This document shows, piece after piece, positions 8,948-17,575 of a stretch of DNA of 64,000 bases. The translations under genes were made by a program, and so were the position numbers. The DNA comes from Phymatolithon calcareum (lineage: Eukaryota > Rhodophyta > Florideophyceae > Hapalidiales), in the NCBI GenBank assembly GCA_977006965.1, contig OZ345367.1, forward strand, positions 2,108,001 through 2,172,000, given 5' to 3'. How positions within the stretch are numbered: the stretch's first letter is position 1; each line of letters starts with the position of its first letter. Below the pieces are notes generated by a model. The model did not search any database. It worked only from the letters and a program-made list of their open reading frames with translations, and was not told where the DNA came from.

Positions 8948-10376
8948 ATGAAAATGTCTCGTACAAGAGTGGATCGTTCTATCGATGCCTTTCATATTCG
9001 CCTTGCTAACCTGAAACAAGTGCTCTGTGCGCTTGAGGAAATTGTTCGAGATCTGGAAAGGTGCGTCCCCTCCCCAACACATATTCTCAACTCTCCTCCG
9101 TGCCAAGCCTAATCACATCCACTGCTGTGATTTTAAGAACAGGGAAAAGTCGGAGTCGGGAAGTCTTCTATCCGACCAATCTGAACAACTCGATGCATCT
9201 GCAGAAGAAATTGAAAACGATTTCAAAGAAACTCGCACTGATTGTGAAGCGGTCTCCGAGAAGGACGGGGATAAGCTACAACAAAAAATCGTCGATTGCC
9301 AAGAAAGAGAGCGTGAGCAATGCACTGCAATTTACGATTGCAGCGGTATTCAATGTGCTTCCCAGCAGATGCTGGATTCACGAAAATATGTCAATGCCGA
9401 TGACCGACACAAGGGACAAGGGCTATCCATGCCAACATGCATTCCTCCACAACCCATATCGCAGAAAAGTCAACGCACTCATCATTGCGTCTCTGCCGAG
9501 GAGAAGATCACTCTATCTTCACCCCCAACAACAGTTTCGAATCCCATTCCTCGCAATAATGACAATGCCCTGCTTGTGCCGAAATGCTCCCCAACCGAGG
9601 ACACCACCGCATCTTCAGCGCAGCATGCAACTTCTGCAAAAAAACGCCGCTCAAAGCGCCAGCCAAGCGAAGGGACCGCTCAAGCCGATGCCTCGGCTAA
9701 TCAAACTCAGCAAATGCAAAACATTGCAGTCGCACCGCCTCACACACCAGAACCGCAGGCCAGTACACCGCCTATTCCTTCGGCCATAGCTGCTCCTCCT
9801 CAACGTCAGATTCAACAACGGGATTCCATTCCAGCCCCGCCAAAGCCACAGCCACCGAATCATCCTACGGCAGCACTCGCGAAGCCTCCTGCAACGCCTC
9901 CAGTGACTATTCTCTCAGTATCTCCTGCGCCGGTTGACCGTAAGCCAGTAGTTCCGTCAAAGAGCATGAGTATCTCCACCGGTGGACCTCCACCGCCTCC
10001 TCCTCCCCCGCCAAAAGCGCTCGTCGTACGGGTGGCGTCAGCAGGACCGCCTCCACCGGCTCCGGGTACTGAAGTCCCGGCGGAAGATGAAGACCTTGGG
10101 GGTCCTGACGGCGTAGAGCGAAAGTTGGACGCATTGTACAAGATCATGACTCGAACGCTGTCGCTTGTGCAGGCTGGTGGCGGCGGTGGCGGTGGTGGTG
10201 GTGGAGAGGGATGCTCAAGTATGCCGGCCACAGAATGGAAGGGCAGGACAGCAAAACCTGCTGCACCACCGGACTCGAAGGTGCAAGCAGTTCATGATCA
10301 GCGAGAACTCATGTTGATGGAATTGCGCAAAAAAGTTGCGGGGCGCAGGAAGAAGCTTGACGATGAAGCGGAGTAA
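8948..10376 (+). CDS. Proline-rich protein with N-terminal coiled coil and possible WH2-like tail
   Basis: Proposed exons 8948-9060 and 9143-10376 (448 residues). The intron 9061-9142 (gtgcgt ... agaacag, phase 2) keeps frame across a frame switch. Exon 1 encodes a short amphipathic helix (IDAFHIRLANLKQVLCALEE, then IVRDLER). The middle is polar and low-complexity, becoming proline-rich after about residue 170, with a nine-proline run (9988-10011) and a PPPPAPG motif. A helix GVERKLDALYKIMTRTLSL precedes a run of nine or more glycines, and the end is RELMLMELRKKVAGRRKKL. That last segment vaguely resembles an actin-binding WH2 helix (hydrophobics then LxxI/V...LKK) and, with the polyproline tract, suggests an actin-regulator-like layout. 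I do not recognise a family. Starts at 8873 or 8954 are also possible. Confidence 0.6.
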
Positions 10377-10626
10377 GATCTGCTCACTTTTTACGCAGAA
10401 TGTGAGGGCTGCGCTTCAGTCCTTGTTTTGATTCCATCGTTATCTTCGACAAAATGCAACCTATATGGCTTGCTGAGATAACTGCTGTTGGTGATGAGCA
10501 TTGCCATTGTAGTGACTTGAGATAAGCAAACAAACCCTTCTTGTACTAAAGAGAGATGAGTCATTGTTAATTGTTTCTTTCTTTTTAGTTTCGGGCATGT
10601 CTCTGCCAAAACCGACTACTTCACAT

Positions 10627-11766
10627 TCATTTCAATGTTTGTACAACAACCGCTCCCTTAAGACCAGCCTCTTTGACTGTCTGCTTATCATCAGTCAACT
10701 CTTTCCTCGGGAAGGTTGTCGCCAAACTGAATGACTGCACATCAGGGCGCGCGGCTCTGACAAACGCTCTCAGTTGTCCGACGGTATGGAACTCATTTAA
10801 CCTTGCCCTGAGCCTGGTACCGTCACTGAGCCTGACCTGCACCACCGCAATTGGCTGACTCTCATCCAACACAATCGTCCCCACGGCCTCATTCACACTA
10901 GGCGGTGCAGTCGTCGCAGCCAAAGTATCCGCCGCGGCACTATTACCAAGTCTCTGACCGCCACCTGAGAACGCAACAACTCTCCTTTTCGGTGCGACAT
11001 ACTCTTCGCCCTTTTTGTCCACAAGTGTGATGCTCACGTCACCAATACCGGGCTCCTCCATCTCTCGCGGTACAACCCCCTTATTCACATCCGCCAGAAA
11101 AGCCGCGTTGGCAGGATCATCAAATCGTCTGAACGGACCATCATCAACCGTGAATCCCTCCGAATAAAACGTCAGTGTGCGCGTCACATTCCTCCTGCCG
11201 ACAACATCCGGTGCTGCAGGACGAGCCGCACCCTCTGCGCCAAGCCTGTATCCCGCGCCAGTAAAGCGTTGATTTTCCGAGAAACGTTCACGCTCCTCCT
11301 CGCTTGGTCCATCCTGACGCGCTCGGGCACGCTCAAGAATAGCCTCGGCAAGGTCGACGTCCCCCTCGTCTCCACGTCCATCCCGTCCGCGTGGATCCTG
11401 GATCATCTGACCAGACTTCTCACCACCTGCATAATAGTTTTTTCCAGATTCATCCTCATCCTCATCGTCAGTGCGACCGAGTGATGCCAGTGTCGCGATG
11501 GATGAAGGCGGGGGAGGGCGACGACCACTGCGAGAGGGACCGGCAGGGGCCGAAGCTGCGGCCGGTGGTGGAGCAGAGGAACGAGCCGGACGCGAAGGGC
11601 CTCCACTTCCACCTACAGCACCCGCGGGACGAACACCACCGGCTTCGAAAAAGGCATTTATGCCCGCATCGACGTTGTTATGCGACGCCGACAAAAAGAA
11701 CTTTGCTGTGTCCTCGTCTGCGCCCGTGATCGACATGAACTGCGACACATCGTCGGCGCTCGACAT
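10627..11766 (-). CDS. NSFL1C: p47/NSFL1C-like p97 (CDC48) cofactor, UBA-SEP-UBX
   Basis: A 379-residue protein starting MSSADDVSQFMSITGADED at ATG 11766; the upstream frame is open to 11895 but has no family match. An N-terminal UBA-like domain (about 1-45: SITGADEDTAKFFLSASHNN) is followed by a Pro/Ala/Ser linker, the conserved NYYAGGEKSGQMIQDP block, and a SEP domain (about 185-250: TLTFYSEGFTVDDGPFRRF ... NAAFLADVNKGVVPREM). A C-terminal UBX domain (about 300-379) ends AGLKGAVVVQTLK. This is the full p47/Shp1 order. The protein recruits p97/CDC48 to ubiquitinated cargo and to membrane fusion. The UBX loop reads TTFPRKELT, matching the usual FPR-K-x-L p97 contact. The gene is divergent from FAD synthase with 242 bp between starts. 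Confidence 0.95.
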   Translation of the reverse strand: MSSADDVSQFMSITGADEDTAKFFLSASHNNVDAGINAFFEAGGVRPAGAVGGSGGPSRPARSSAPPPAAASAPAGPSRSGRRPPPPSSIATLASLGRTDDEDEDESGKNYYAGGEKSGQMIQDPRGRDGRGDEGDVDLAEAILERARARQDGPSEEERERFSENQRFTGAGYRLGAEGAARPAAPDVVGRRNVTRTLTFYSEGFTVDDGPFRRFDDPANAAFLADVNKGVVPREMEEPGIGDVSITLVDKKGEEYVAPKRRVVAFSGGGQRLGNSAAADTLAATTAPPSVNEAVGTIVLDESQPIAVVQVRLSDGTRLRARLNEFHTVGQLRAFVRAARPDVQSFSLATTFPRKELTDDKQTVKEAGLKGAVVVQTLK

Positions 11767-12008
11767 GGTGTGCAGCGTGATGAAAGCACGAGTGCTTAGA
11801 CTTCTACCGCGAGATTGTGTTCGCTTTCGGCAATGTGACCCATTCTGTTCCTTTTGTTCACCATAATCCTTCCAGCAAGATTCATTCCACATCATACTTT
11901 TTGATCTAATTCGAAATGGATCACAATCGGATGCAGACGAAATTGATGATTTACATTAACAGCTGGCATCTTGAGATATTTCTTGAAGCATAGAGCACCT
12001 CCAGCGGA
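11767..12008. promoter_or_regulatory. Probable bidirectional promoter of p47 and FAD synthase
   Basis: These 242 bp separate the two divergent start codons (11766 minus, 12009 plus). The minus-side half stays open as a frame, but without family similarity. No canonical TATA is obvious; an AT-rich tract lies around 11890-11960. Sharing of the promoter is inferred from spacing alone. Confidence 0.45.
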
Positions 12009-12767
12009 ATGTCAGGCGGCCATGACGCCCTCGCTCTCTACGATCTCCTCCGTGGCCGAGAAGAGCGCTGTCTCCACCGTGCTCTCGACACACTTGATGC
12101 CGCTTTTCGGCTGTATGGTCCCAGTCGAATAGCGGTGGCGTTCAACGGGGGAAAGGATGCCACGGTCGTATTGCATCTTACTCGTGCCTCTATCGCGCAC
12201 TGGGCACGTGAAAAGGACGTTCCTGTTCCCACATTGAGCTGTCTTTATTTACCTCCCGGCGCTCCTGCATTGGATTTTCCAGAGCTGGTATCATTTGTAA
12301 GGGCGACTGTGCAGAAATTCAAACTATCAGCGGAAGAGGTTCCAGGAGGAATGAAAACCGCTATACAGCGGTTTAAAGGCGAACGCGACCTGGTTGCGTT
12401 TGTAATGGGCACGCGACGAAATGACCCATGGGCCGGAGACCTGGAACATTTTAGTCCGAGCTCAGCGGGATGGCCGCCATTTATGCGCATCAATCCTATC
12501 ATCGAGTGGGAGTACGGCGATGTGTGGCAATTCTTGCGTGATTTTGAAATTCCATACTGTGAGCTCTATGACCGTGGGTACACCAGCATTGGCTCTGTTC
12601 AAAACACGGTTCCAAACCCTTCTCTCCGTGTTCAGGAAGGGGAACATTTGCACTACAAACCGGCATGGACCCTGCAGGACACAACGCTTGAGCGAGCAGG
12701 GCGAACCACAAAGCCCAAGAAAAGCGAGACCCTGACCGTAGTAAACGGGGTTAAAATCCCACAATAG
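12009..12767 (+). CDS. FAD1: FAD synthase (FMN adenylyltransferase, PAPS-reductase fold)
   Basis: A 252-residue single-domain enzyme of the yeast Fad1 / human FLAD1 C-terminal type, which makes FAD from FMN and ATP. The PP-loop reads AFNGGKDATVVLHL (about 44-57). The later family motifs are MGTRRNDPWAGDLEHFSPSS, MRINPIIEWEYGDVWQFLR, IPYCELYDRGYTSIGS and the NT-PNP flavin/adenine-binding tail. No N-terminal MoCF-like domain is present, so it is the short, cytosolic-type form. The start ATG is 12009. The 3' end is only 41 bp from the convergent FANCL stop, so the transcripts probably overlap. Confidence 0.95.
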   Translation: MSGGHDALALYDLLRGREERCLHRALDTLDAAFRLYGPSRIAVAFNGGKDATVVLHLTRASIAHWAREKDVPVPTLSCLYLPPGAPALDFPELVSFVRATVQKFKLSAEEVPGGMKTAIQRFKGERDLVAFVMGTRRNDPWAGDLEHFSPSSAGWPPFMRINPIIEWEYGDVWQFLRDFEIPYCELYDRGYTSIGSVQNTVPNPSLRVQEGEHLHYKPAWTLQDTTLERAGRTTKPKKSETLTVVNGVKIPQ

Positions 12768-12808
12768 AATTATCTCGTAGAGTAGATAGAGTGAACCGCG
12801 TGCAACTG

Positions 12809-13954
12809 TTAGGACTCGTTGACTGACACCGTGATTGCATGCTCGCAGTACACACACGCGCCCATTAGTGTGTCAAAACTCTGCCTAGTATCCGGAAGTG
12901 CTCGAAGCCACTCAACAAGACACGCCCTGTGGTACGGTTTTGCGCACGCCTCTCGGTCGCACGCCACATCTGGCACAAGGTCGTCCAAGCGATACGCATA
13001 GCAGATTCCACACTCCACGGCGAGGTCGTCGTCGTCCACACGGGCGGGGTCACGCGGAGGGGGCAGGTCCTGACCAAGCACTTTTTCCAAATTTGCTCGG
13101 GGAAGAGTAGTCCCACTCGCATCCCAGAGATGAATGAAGGCGTTCAGGCGGTCACGAAGCGGGGCGACAGCCGCGTCCGGGCCCAGGAAGCGACAATTGG
13201 GAAATGCGGCTATCGGAGCACGGGCATCAAGTTCCACCCTCACGGAGCAGTGGCGACCAAGGGCGAGACGACGGAAAGTATCGGCTCGTGATGGATGTTC
13301 AGGCTCGAGGACATAGCAGTGCGAGTCGATGTCATCAAGGGCGCGGAAAAGATCTTGGAATAGGTCGACCTTGCGCTCGAACTGCGTCACGACGGCGTCG
13401 AGACCGGCACCCGCGGTCCACTCAACGCGAAAAGGCTCCGGAAGCGCAGCAGCACAGACCGGGGGAGAGCATGGGTAATCGGGCTGCAGCGTGACTGCGA
13501 CAGAGTGGGAACGATCGCCCTTGTCAACCACGACAATGTCGAGGGCACGTAGCGAATCGTGCAGGCGTACACGCTCCCATCCAACTGATGCGATCTCTCG
13601 TAACAGTCGTTCGTAAAACTCGCGCGATGGGAGCGTTGTATTCGGCACGGCCGTGGCAGTGGCCGGATCGGTAGAGTGGGCGATTCGCTCAATAATTTCT
13701 CGTAGTTCTAGAAGTAATGCATGGGCATCAGGTGCCATGGAGAGACGTTTCTTAACATCCGCGGAATGTGTGGAGAGGAGTGTGTTTAGCGGGTCGTCTC
13801 CAAGCAACACGGAGCAATCGGTTCGTAACTCGATTTTGAAAGAAAGGGTGCTCACATTGAGATATCCTTCAAGCCAGAGCAGGTCCTTGCCGCGCGGGGT
13901 GAGACCCGGAAAGTCTGTCAAGATGCGCTGGACGACAGGAAGTACTTCCGTCAT
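12809..13954 (-). CDS. FANCL: FANCL, Fanconi anaemia core-complex E3 ubiquitin ligase
   Basis: 381 residues, one exon, ATG 13954. The last 75 residues are the characteristic FANCL RING: CGICYAYRLDDLVPD, C-x4-C, YHRACLVEWLRALPDTRQSF, then C-VYCEHAI. Upstream are two RWD-like (URD) segments (for example VAVTLQPDYPCSPPVC, about residues 150-167). The short N-terminus contains an ELF-like region. FANCL monoubiquitinates FANCD2/FANCI with UBE2T during interstrand-crosslink repair in the nucleus. All eight zinc ligands appear present. XRCC2 lies directly upstream on the same strand (337 bp). The end is 41 bp from convergent FAD synthase. Confidence 0.95.
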   Translation of the reverse strand: MTEVLPVVQRILTDFPGLTPRGKDLLWLEGYLNVSTLSFKIELRTDCSVLLGDDPLNTLLSTHSADVKKRLSMAPDAHALLLELREIIERIAHSTDPATATAVPNTTLPSREFYERLLREIASVGWERVRLHDSLRALDIVVVDKGDRSHSVAVTLQPDYPCSPPVCAAALPEPFRVEWTAGAGLDAVVTQFERKVDLFQDLFRALDDIDSHCYVLEPEHPSRADTFRRLALGRHCSVRVELDARAPIAAFPNCRFLGPDAAVAPLRDRLNAFIHLWDASGTTLPRANLEKVLGQDLPPPRDPARVDDDDLAVECGICYAYRLDDLVPDVACDREACAKPYHRACLVEWLRALPDTRQSFDTLMGACVYCEHAITVSVNES

Positions 13955-14291
13955 TTTGTTTTTCAGATGTGGATCGTAGATACACTCGATGAATGTGTGA
14001 AATGCACATGTGCGAGGAAAATGTGTTTGGACATATTCCTGCGCTGATGGAATTTATTTGAGCATAAGCTGCAACCCGATGTAGTTTCCCATTTTTGGCT
14101 TTATGCACAAGATTTTTAGAACATGAATATCGCAAACTTCTATGTCTAGATCACAGCGATTAAGTTTATCGCATTTATGTCAATATGTGGAGTGATGCCT
14201 CCAAAATCCTATGGCAAGCAGGGTCAACAAACCCGCAGCCGCAATGATGTCGCGAAATATGCACGACAGGCTGTACGTAAGTAAGCGACTA
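13955..14291. other. Gap between FANCL and XRCC2
   Basis: 337 bp, AT-rich near 14080-14180, presumably the 3' end of XRCC2 and the promoter of FANCL. No feature is recognised. Confidence 0.4.
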
Positions 14292-15427
14292 CTACCTCTC
14301 CGAGGCACTCAACACACCTTGTCCGACGACTTTAACACCATCGTCGTCGACATGTAGGGCCGCGGCGGCAATCATGACTGAACGTTCCTTCTTTGCGTTC
14401 TTCGGGTAGTGAACGGCGATAAGCCCGCGAGGACAATTCTCCTCAAGATCATCGCCGTTTTGTGCGGCAAAGTATAAAACCAGTGAGTGTGAAATGAGAT
14501 CGAGCCATGTGCGCGGCATGAACTCAGCTGGTTTCCCCGGAACGTGCTCATCTGGCATTCCCTTTGATGCGGCAACCCCTAAACGGACATCCTCGAACAG
14601 AGCGCATTCAGTCACTGCAACAAATACGCGACGCGTTCGTAGCAACTGACGCACAATGCTAACAAGCACGTCCTCTGCAGAACCTGTTCCACTTTCCCGT
14701 CCTTCGTAGATGTCTGTATAGTGGTGCACTCCAAGTCCGTCAATAGCAATCATGTCAACTGCACGCAGAACAAATACCAGTGCGAAATAATCACGTCAGT
14801 TAGTCATGTTCAGACAAAATACTCAACCGATATCTCTAAATCAGACAACATACCAAAACTGCCTTCACGAGTACAAAAAAACGCTTGCAGCGAGTGCAAC
14901 GTAACATACAGCGTCTTCGTATCATTTGCGCGATACACAGAAAGCCGACCCATCGCATGTTCAATGAGCTTAGTTTGTTCCTCATTAGTAGGAACCCTAT
15001 CGTCAGAGCCGGTTCCTTCCGCCGCTTTCTCGCAAAGTCGCTTGACAAGCGCCTGAATTCTGCCACGGTCAACGCACGGTCCAAGCTCAAAATAACACAC
15101 TCGCGAGCCCCGTCCAGCAGGCGGCGGTGCGATGGCCGCCGCGACGAGAGCGAAAAGCACCTGCGTTTTTCCCACGCCGGAGGGACCGCAAATCTGCACC
15201 AAGTCGCCAGTGCGCACGCTCTGTTCCGGCGCGGCAGCGTCCAACATGCGAAGACCAGAGATAATCGTTTGCGGCGCGGGAATGTCCGGTCCGCGCGCCC
15301 AGCGCTCACCTGTGCGTGACGCAAGGGCTTGTGTCAGGAGATCCTGGTTACCGCCTTCATCTGCTGCCGTGCCAGTCTCAGAAGGGCACGTGCCGGGCTC
15401 GGAAATGTCTGGCGCTGTAATCTGCAT
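14292..15427 (-). CDS. XRCC2: XRCC2-like RAD51 paralogue (FANCU)
   Basis: Two exons on the minus strand: 15427-14854 and 14758-14292, 346 residues. The intron 14759-14853 (gtatgt ... gcgtgcag, phase 1, 95 nt) splices TREGSF to V-DMIAIDGLGVHHY. That restores the RecA Walker B aspartate; neither exon alone has a complete ATPase. Walker A is CGPSGVGKTQVLFALVAAA (about residue 80). The stretch GRLSVYRANDTKTLYVTLHS followed by LQAFFC parallels XRCC2's segment before Walker B better than RAD51, DMC1 or XRCC3. XRCC2 works in the BCDX2 complex to load RAD51 in homologous recombination. The Walker A lysine and threonine are intact. Subfamily confidence is moderate to high; RecA/RAD51 family membership is certain. 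The kinase gene upstream ends 69 bp away. Confidence 0.85.
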
Positions 15428-15496
15428 TTCTGACTGCCCTACTCTCTTGTTCAGCGACAGAGATGCAATGGTCTGGTCGTTATTCAGGCCATATAG

Positions 15497-16465
15497 TCAA
15501 CGACCCGCACCCGAATTTTCATCAATGTCCGTTTTCTTCAAGAACGGATGCGCCAGAATAACGTCATAATCGATATTCCACAATGCTGAGTCACGCTCCT
15601 CTAGAGAGATTTTCGTCCTTTCTCGTTTTGTGCTTTCAGCTTTGCGAGATCCTAATCGCAGTTCTGGTACCGGGTTTAAGCAAGACTGGACGAACTCTGA
15701 GGCCGCCTGTTTTTCGGCCGCTGTCGCCGATCCACCTATTCGCACACTTTTAAGGACAATTTCCGGTTGTTTTGCAAACTGTTCAACTTCTTCGATGGTG
15801 CAGAACGGCGCTGGTTTTCCAGTGATTAAAGAATATGCCGCAACACCCAGTCCCCACACATCAGCTGGTGGCGCTTGGGGGCGCTCAGCCAATGCCTCTG
15901 GAGGGGTGACGCCGGGAGCTGCCAGGGGTCCAATACGACCACGAGTAACAGCAGCACCAAAATCAACAATTGTGACAGAATCATCACTCGCGACGAGAAT
16001 ATTACGCAGGGCGAGATCGCGATGCACGACTCCGCGGGAGTGGATTCCACGAACCGCAAGCACGAGGTTACGGACGATGCGAGCGGAACGAGCAAGGGAA
16101 ACCGCGCCCAGAGAAGAAGCAGGAACTCCAGGCGCGCGGAGAAGAATCAGAGTGAGTGAGCGGACATCGTGCGTGGCATGCAAAAGTTGGGCAGCCCCAG
16201 CAATGCCGTGTACGGCAGCAAGTGTCTGCCGCTCAGCGAGAACCTGTTCTATGGCGCCGTGGCGAACAAGGTCGCGTTTGAGATAGGTCTTGAGTACGAC
16301 CGGTTTGTTCGACGGAAGATGACGGGCAAAATGCACGACGGAAAGAGGGCCACTTGGAACACTTCCTTCAAACTTGTACAGCGGGGTAAGCGGGGTCGGT
16401 GATGGCGGGGATTGAGAGTGGATTGCGAGAACGGAGTATTGACTTGGGGGTGAAGATATCGCCAT
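15497..16465 (-). CDS. Divergent protein kinase
   Basis: 322 residues from ATG 16465; the frame is open to 16531 but only from a non-ATG codon. The N-lobe has YKFEGSVPSGPLSVVHFARH in place of a canonical G-x-G-x-x-G loop, the ATP lysine in VVLKTYLK, and a helix-C glutamate in EQVLAERQTL. The catalytic loop is VHRDLALRNILV and the metal motif VDFGAAV. The activation segment is very short, ending APGVTPPEAL; DVWGLGVAAYSLITGKP gives helix F. The essential K, E, D, N and DFG are all present, so it is probably active, but with a degenerate glycine loop. The HRDLALRN string recalls tyrosine kinases, yet the rest is more Ser/Thr-like (CAMK/AGC/SNF-type C-lobe, ending AHPFLKK). The substrate is unknown. 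Confidence 0.85.
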   Translation of the reverse strand: MAISSPPSQYSVLAIHSQSPPSPTPLTPLYKFEGSVPSGPLSVVHFARHLPSNKPVVLKTYLKRDLVRHGAIEQVLAERQTLAAVHGIAGAAQLLHATHDVRSLTLILLRAPGVPASSLGAVSLARSARIVRNLVLAVRGIHSRGVVHRDLALRNILVASDDSVTIVDFGAAVTRGRIGPLAAPGVTPPEALAERPQAPPADVWGLGVAAYSLITGKPAPFCTIEEVEQFAKQPEIVLKSVRIGGSATAAEKQAASEFVQSCLNPVPELRLGSRKAESTKRERTKISLEERDSALWNIDYDVILAHPFLKKTDIDENSGAGR

Positions 16466-17575
16466 AAGGAAGAGCGTCTTTCGGTGTTCGAGTTCGGTTC
16501 GGGTGCGCGTTGTTGGTGAAGCTTGTCGCAAGAAGGGAAAGTGTTAGTCATGAATGTGCATCTTCGCAATATCTCAGATGATTATGATCGTTCTGTAATG
16601 AATTTTTGCTTACTGTTGGTTTCAGATTTTTTTAATAGTCTAGAACTTTCGAGGCCTCGAGGAGCACGGCAACATTTTGGCCCGATAGCTATTTAGTTGA
16701 TTTGGGCCAAAATGGTGCCGTGCTCCCCCGGTGGGGCTCGTTTTCAGAAACGTTGTGGGATAGAACAAGGACACCTAAAAATTAATATTGCCCGTTGCTG
16801 TGCGCTGAATTGAAGAGTTGTAACAAGAAAAGTTTGGTGACGTCTAAAAAAAGTGATGTATTCCTTTTTTTAAAAATCACCTTTTTTCTCAGTAACAATA
16901 CGTTTCTATCAGAAGAAAAACTTAGATAGTTTATATCAGTATTGATTGGGCTTGTGGTGTTCGCACCACCTCTCACATGCTCAGCATCTGCCCCTAAATC
17001 TTAGCCGGAAAAGGACAGTCATGCTATTGGCCAATTGAATAGTGAATAGAGTTGCAAGCCGTTGCGCTCCGGGCGTTCTGGAGGAATGTACGTGGCAAAC
17101 GTCAATTAGAAACCAAGAACATTGAGTGTTACAAATCGGAGGTTCTGGTCTAATGTGCAAGCTCTTTCCCAGGCCGCTGGCATCAGTCTTCAAAATTTAT
17201 TAACACTCATTCCTAATGTGTATCGATTTCACTGAAATGCGCTGAGCATCAGCTCTGTGGTCTCTCACCTGTGGTGTACAGAAGTGGTAAAACTGCCTCT
17301 GTCCCCCTGTGCGCATAGGTCGGTATGATACAGGGCAGGATGTTGAGGTCGCCGGTTCGAGTCATGTCAAAAGCAAGAGTTCAACTAACGTTCCGTGAAG
17401 CGCACACGGATGTCGCCGTGTTGTAGTGCGCCGCAGTTCTCACGAGAAGCAGTTGCGCGAGTACCCAGAATAGATCCAGAACAGGAACATTTAGAGGCCT
17501 CCTAGATGTTGAGTTTTGTACACTTTGTGTAACTCAGGTATCTTGCGATGAAGAAAGAAAGAAACTACATGGTCA
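16466..17575. other. Gene-free stretch with one hairpin
   Basis: 1.1 kb between the kinase start and the 3' end of the next gene. It contains the hairpin at 16661-16726 and a B-box-like ggttcgagtc at 17353-17362 that does not fold as a tRNA. An inverted transposon-end-like motif (actcattcctaat) lies at about 17205-17217. No protein gene is supported. Confidence 0.4.
16661..16726. repeat. 23-bp hairpin with one mismatch, 20-nt loop
   Basis: The left arm (16661-16683, ggagcacggcaacattttgg plus ccc) pairs with the right arm (16704-16726) with a single A/C mismatch. The loop is gatagctatttagttgattt. The arms are GC-rich in an AT-rich setting. The size resembles a small-RNA precursor or a minimal foldback element. 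It lies about 200 bp upstream of the kinase start. Confidence 0.7.

Noticed and set aside
9860-10231. Antisense Gly/Pro-rich ORF
   Set aside because: Mirror of the proline and glycine runs in the sense gene; no independent motif.
17203-17217. Third possible end of the TAGGRATGAGCA element family
   Set aside because: Only about 13 bases match and no partner end or shared interior was found nearby.
17270-17370. tRNA-like segment (aagtggtaaaactgc and ggttcgagtc)
   Set aside because: B-box string present, but the T-stem does not pair, the acceptor stem is missing and the spacing is wrong; at most a SINE relic.
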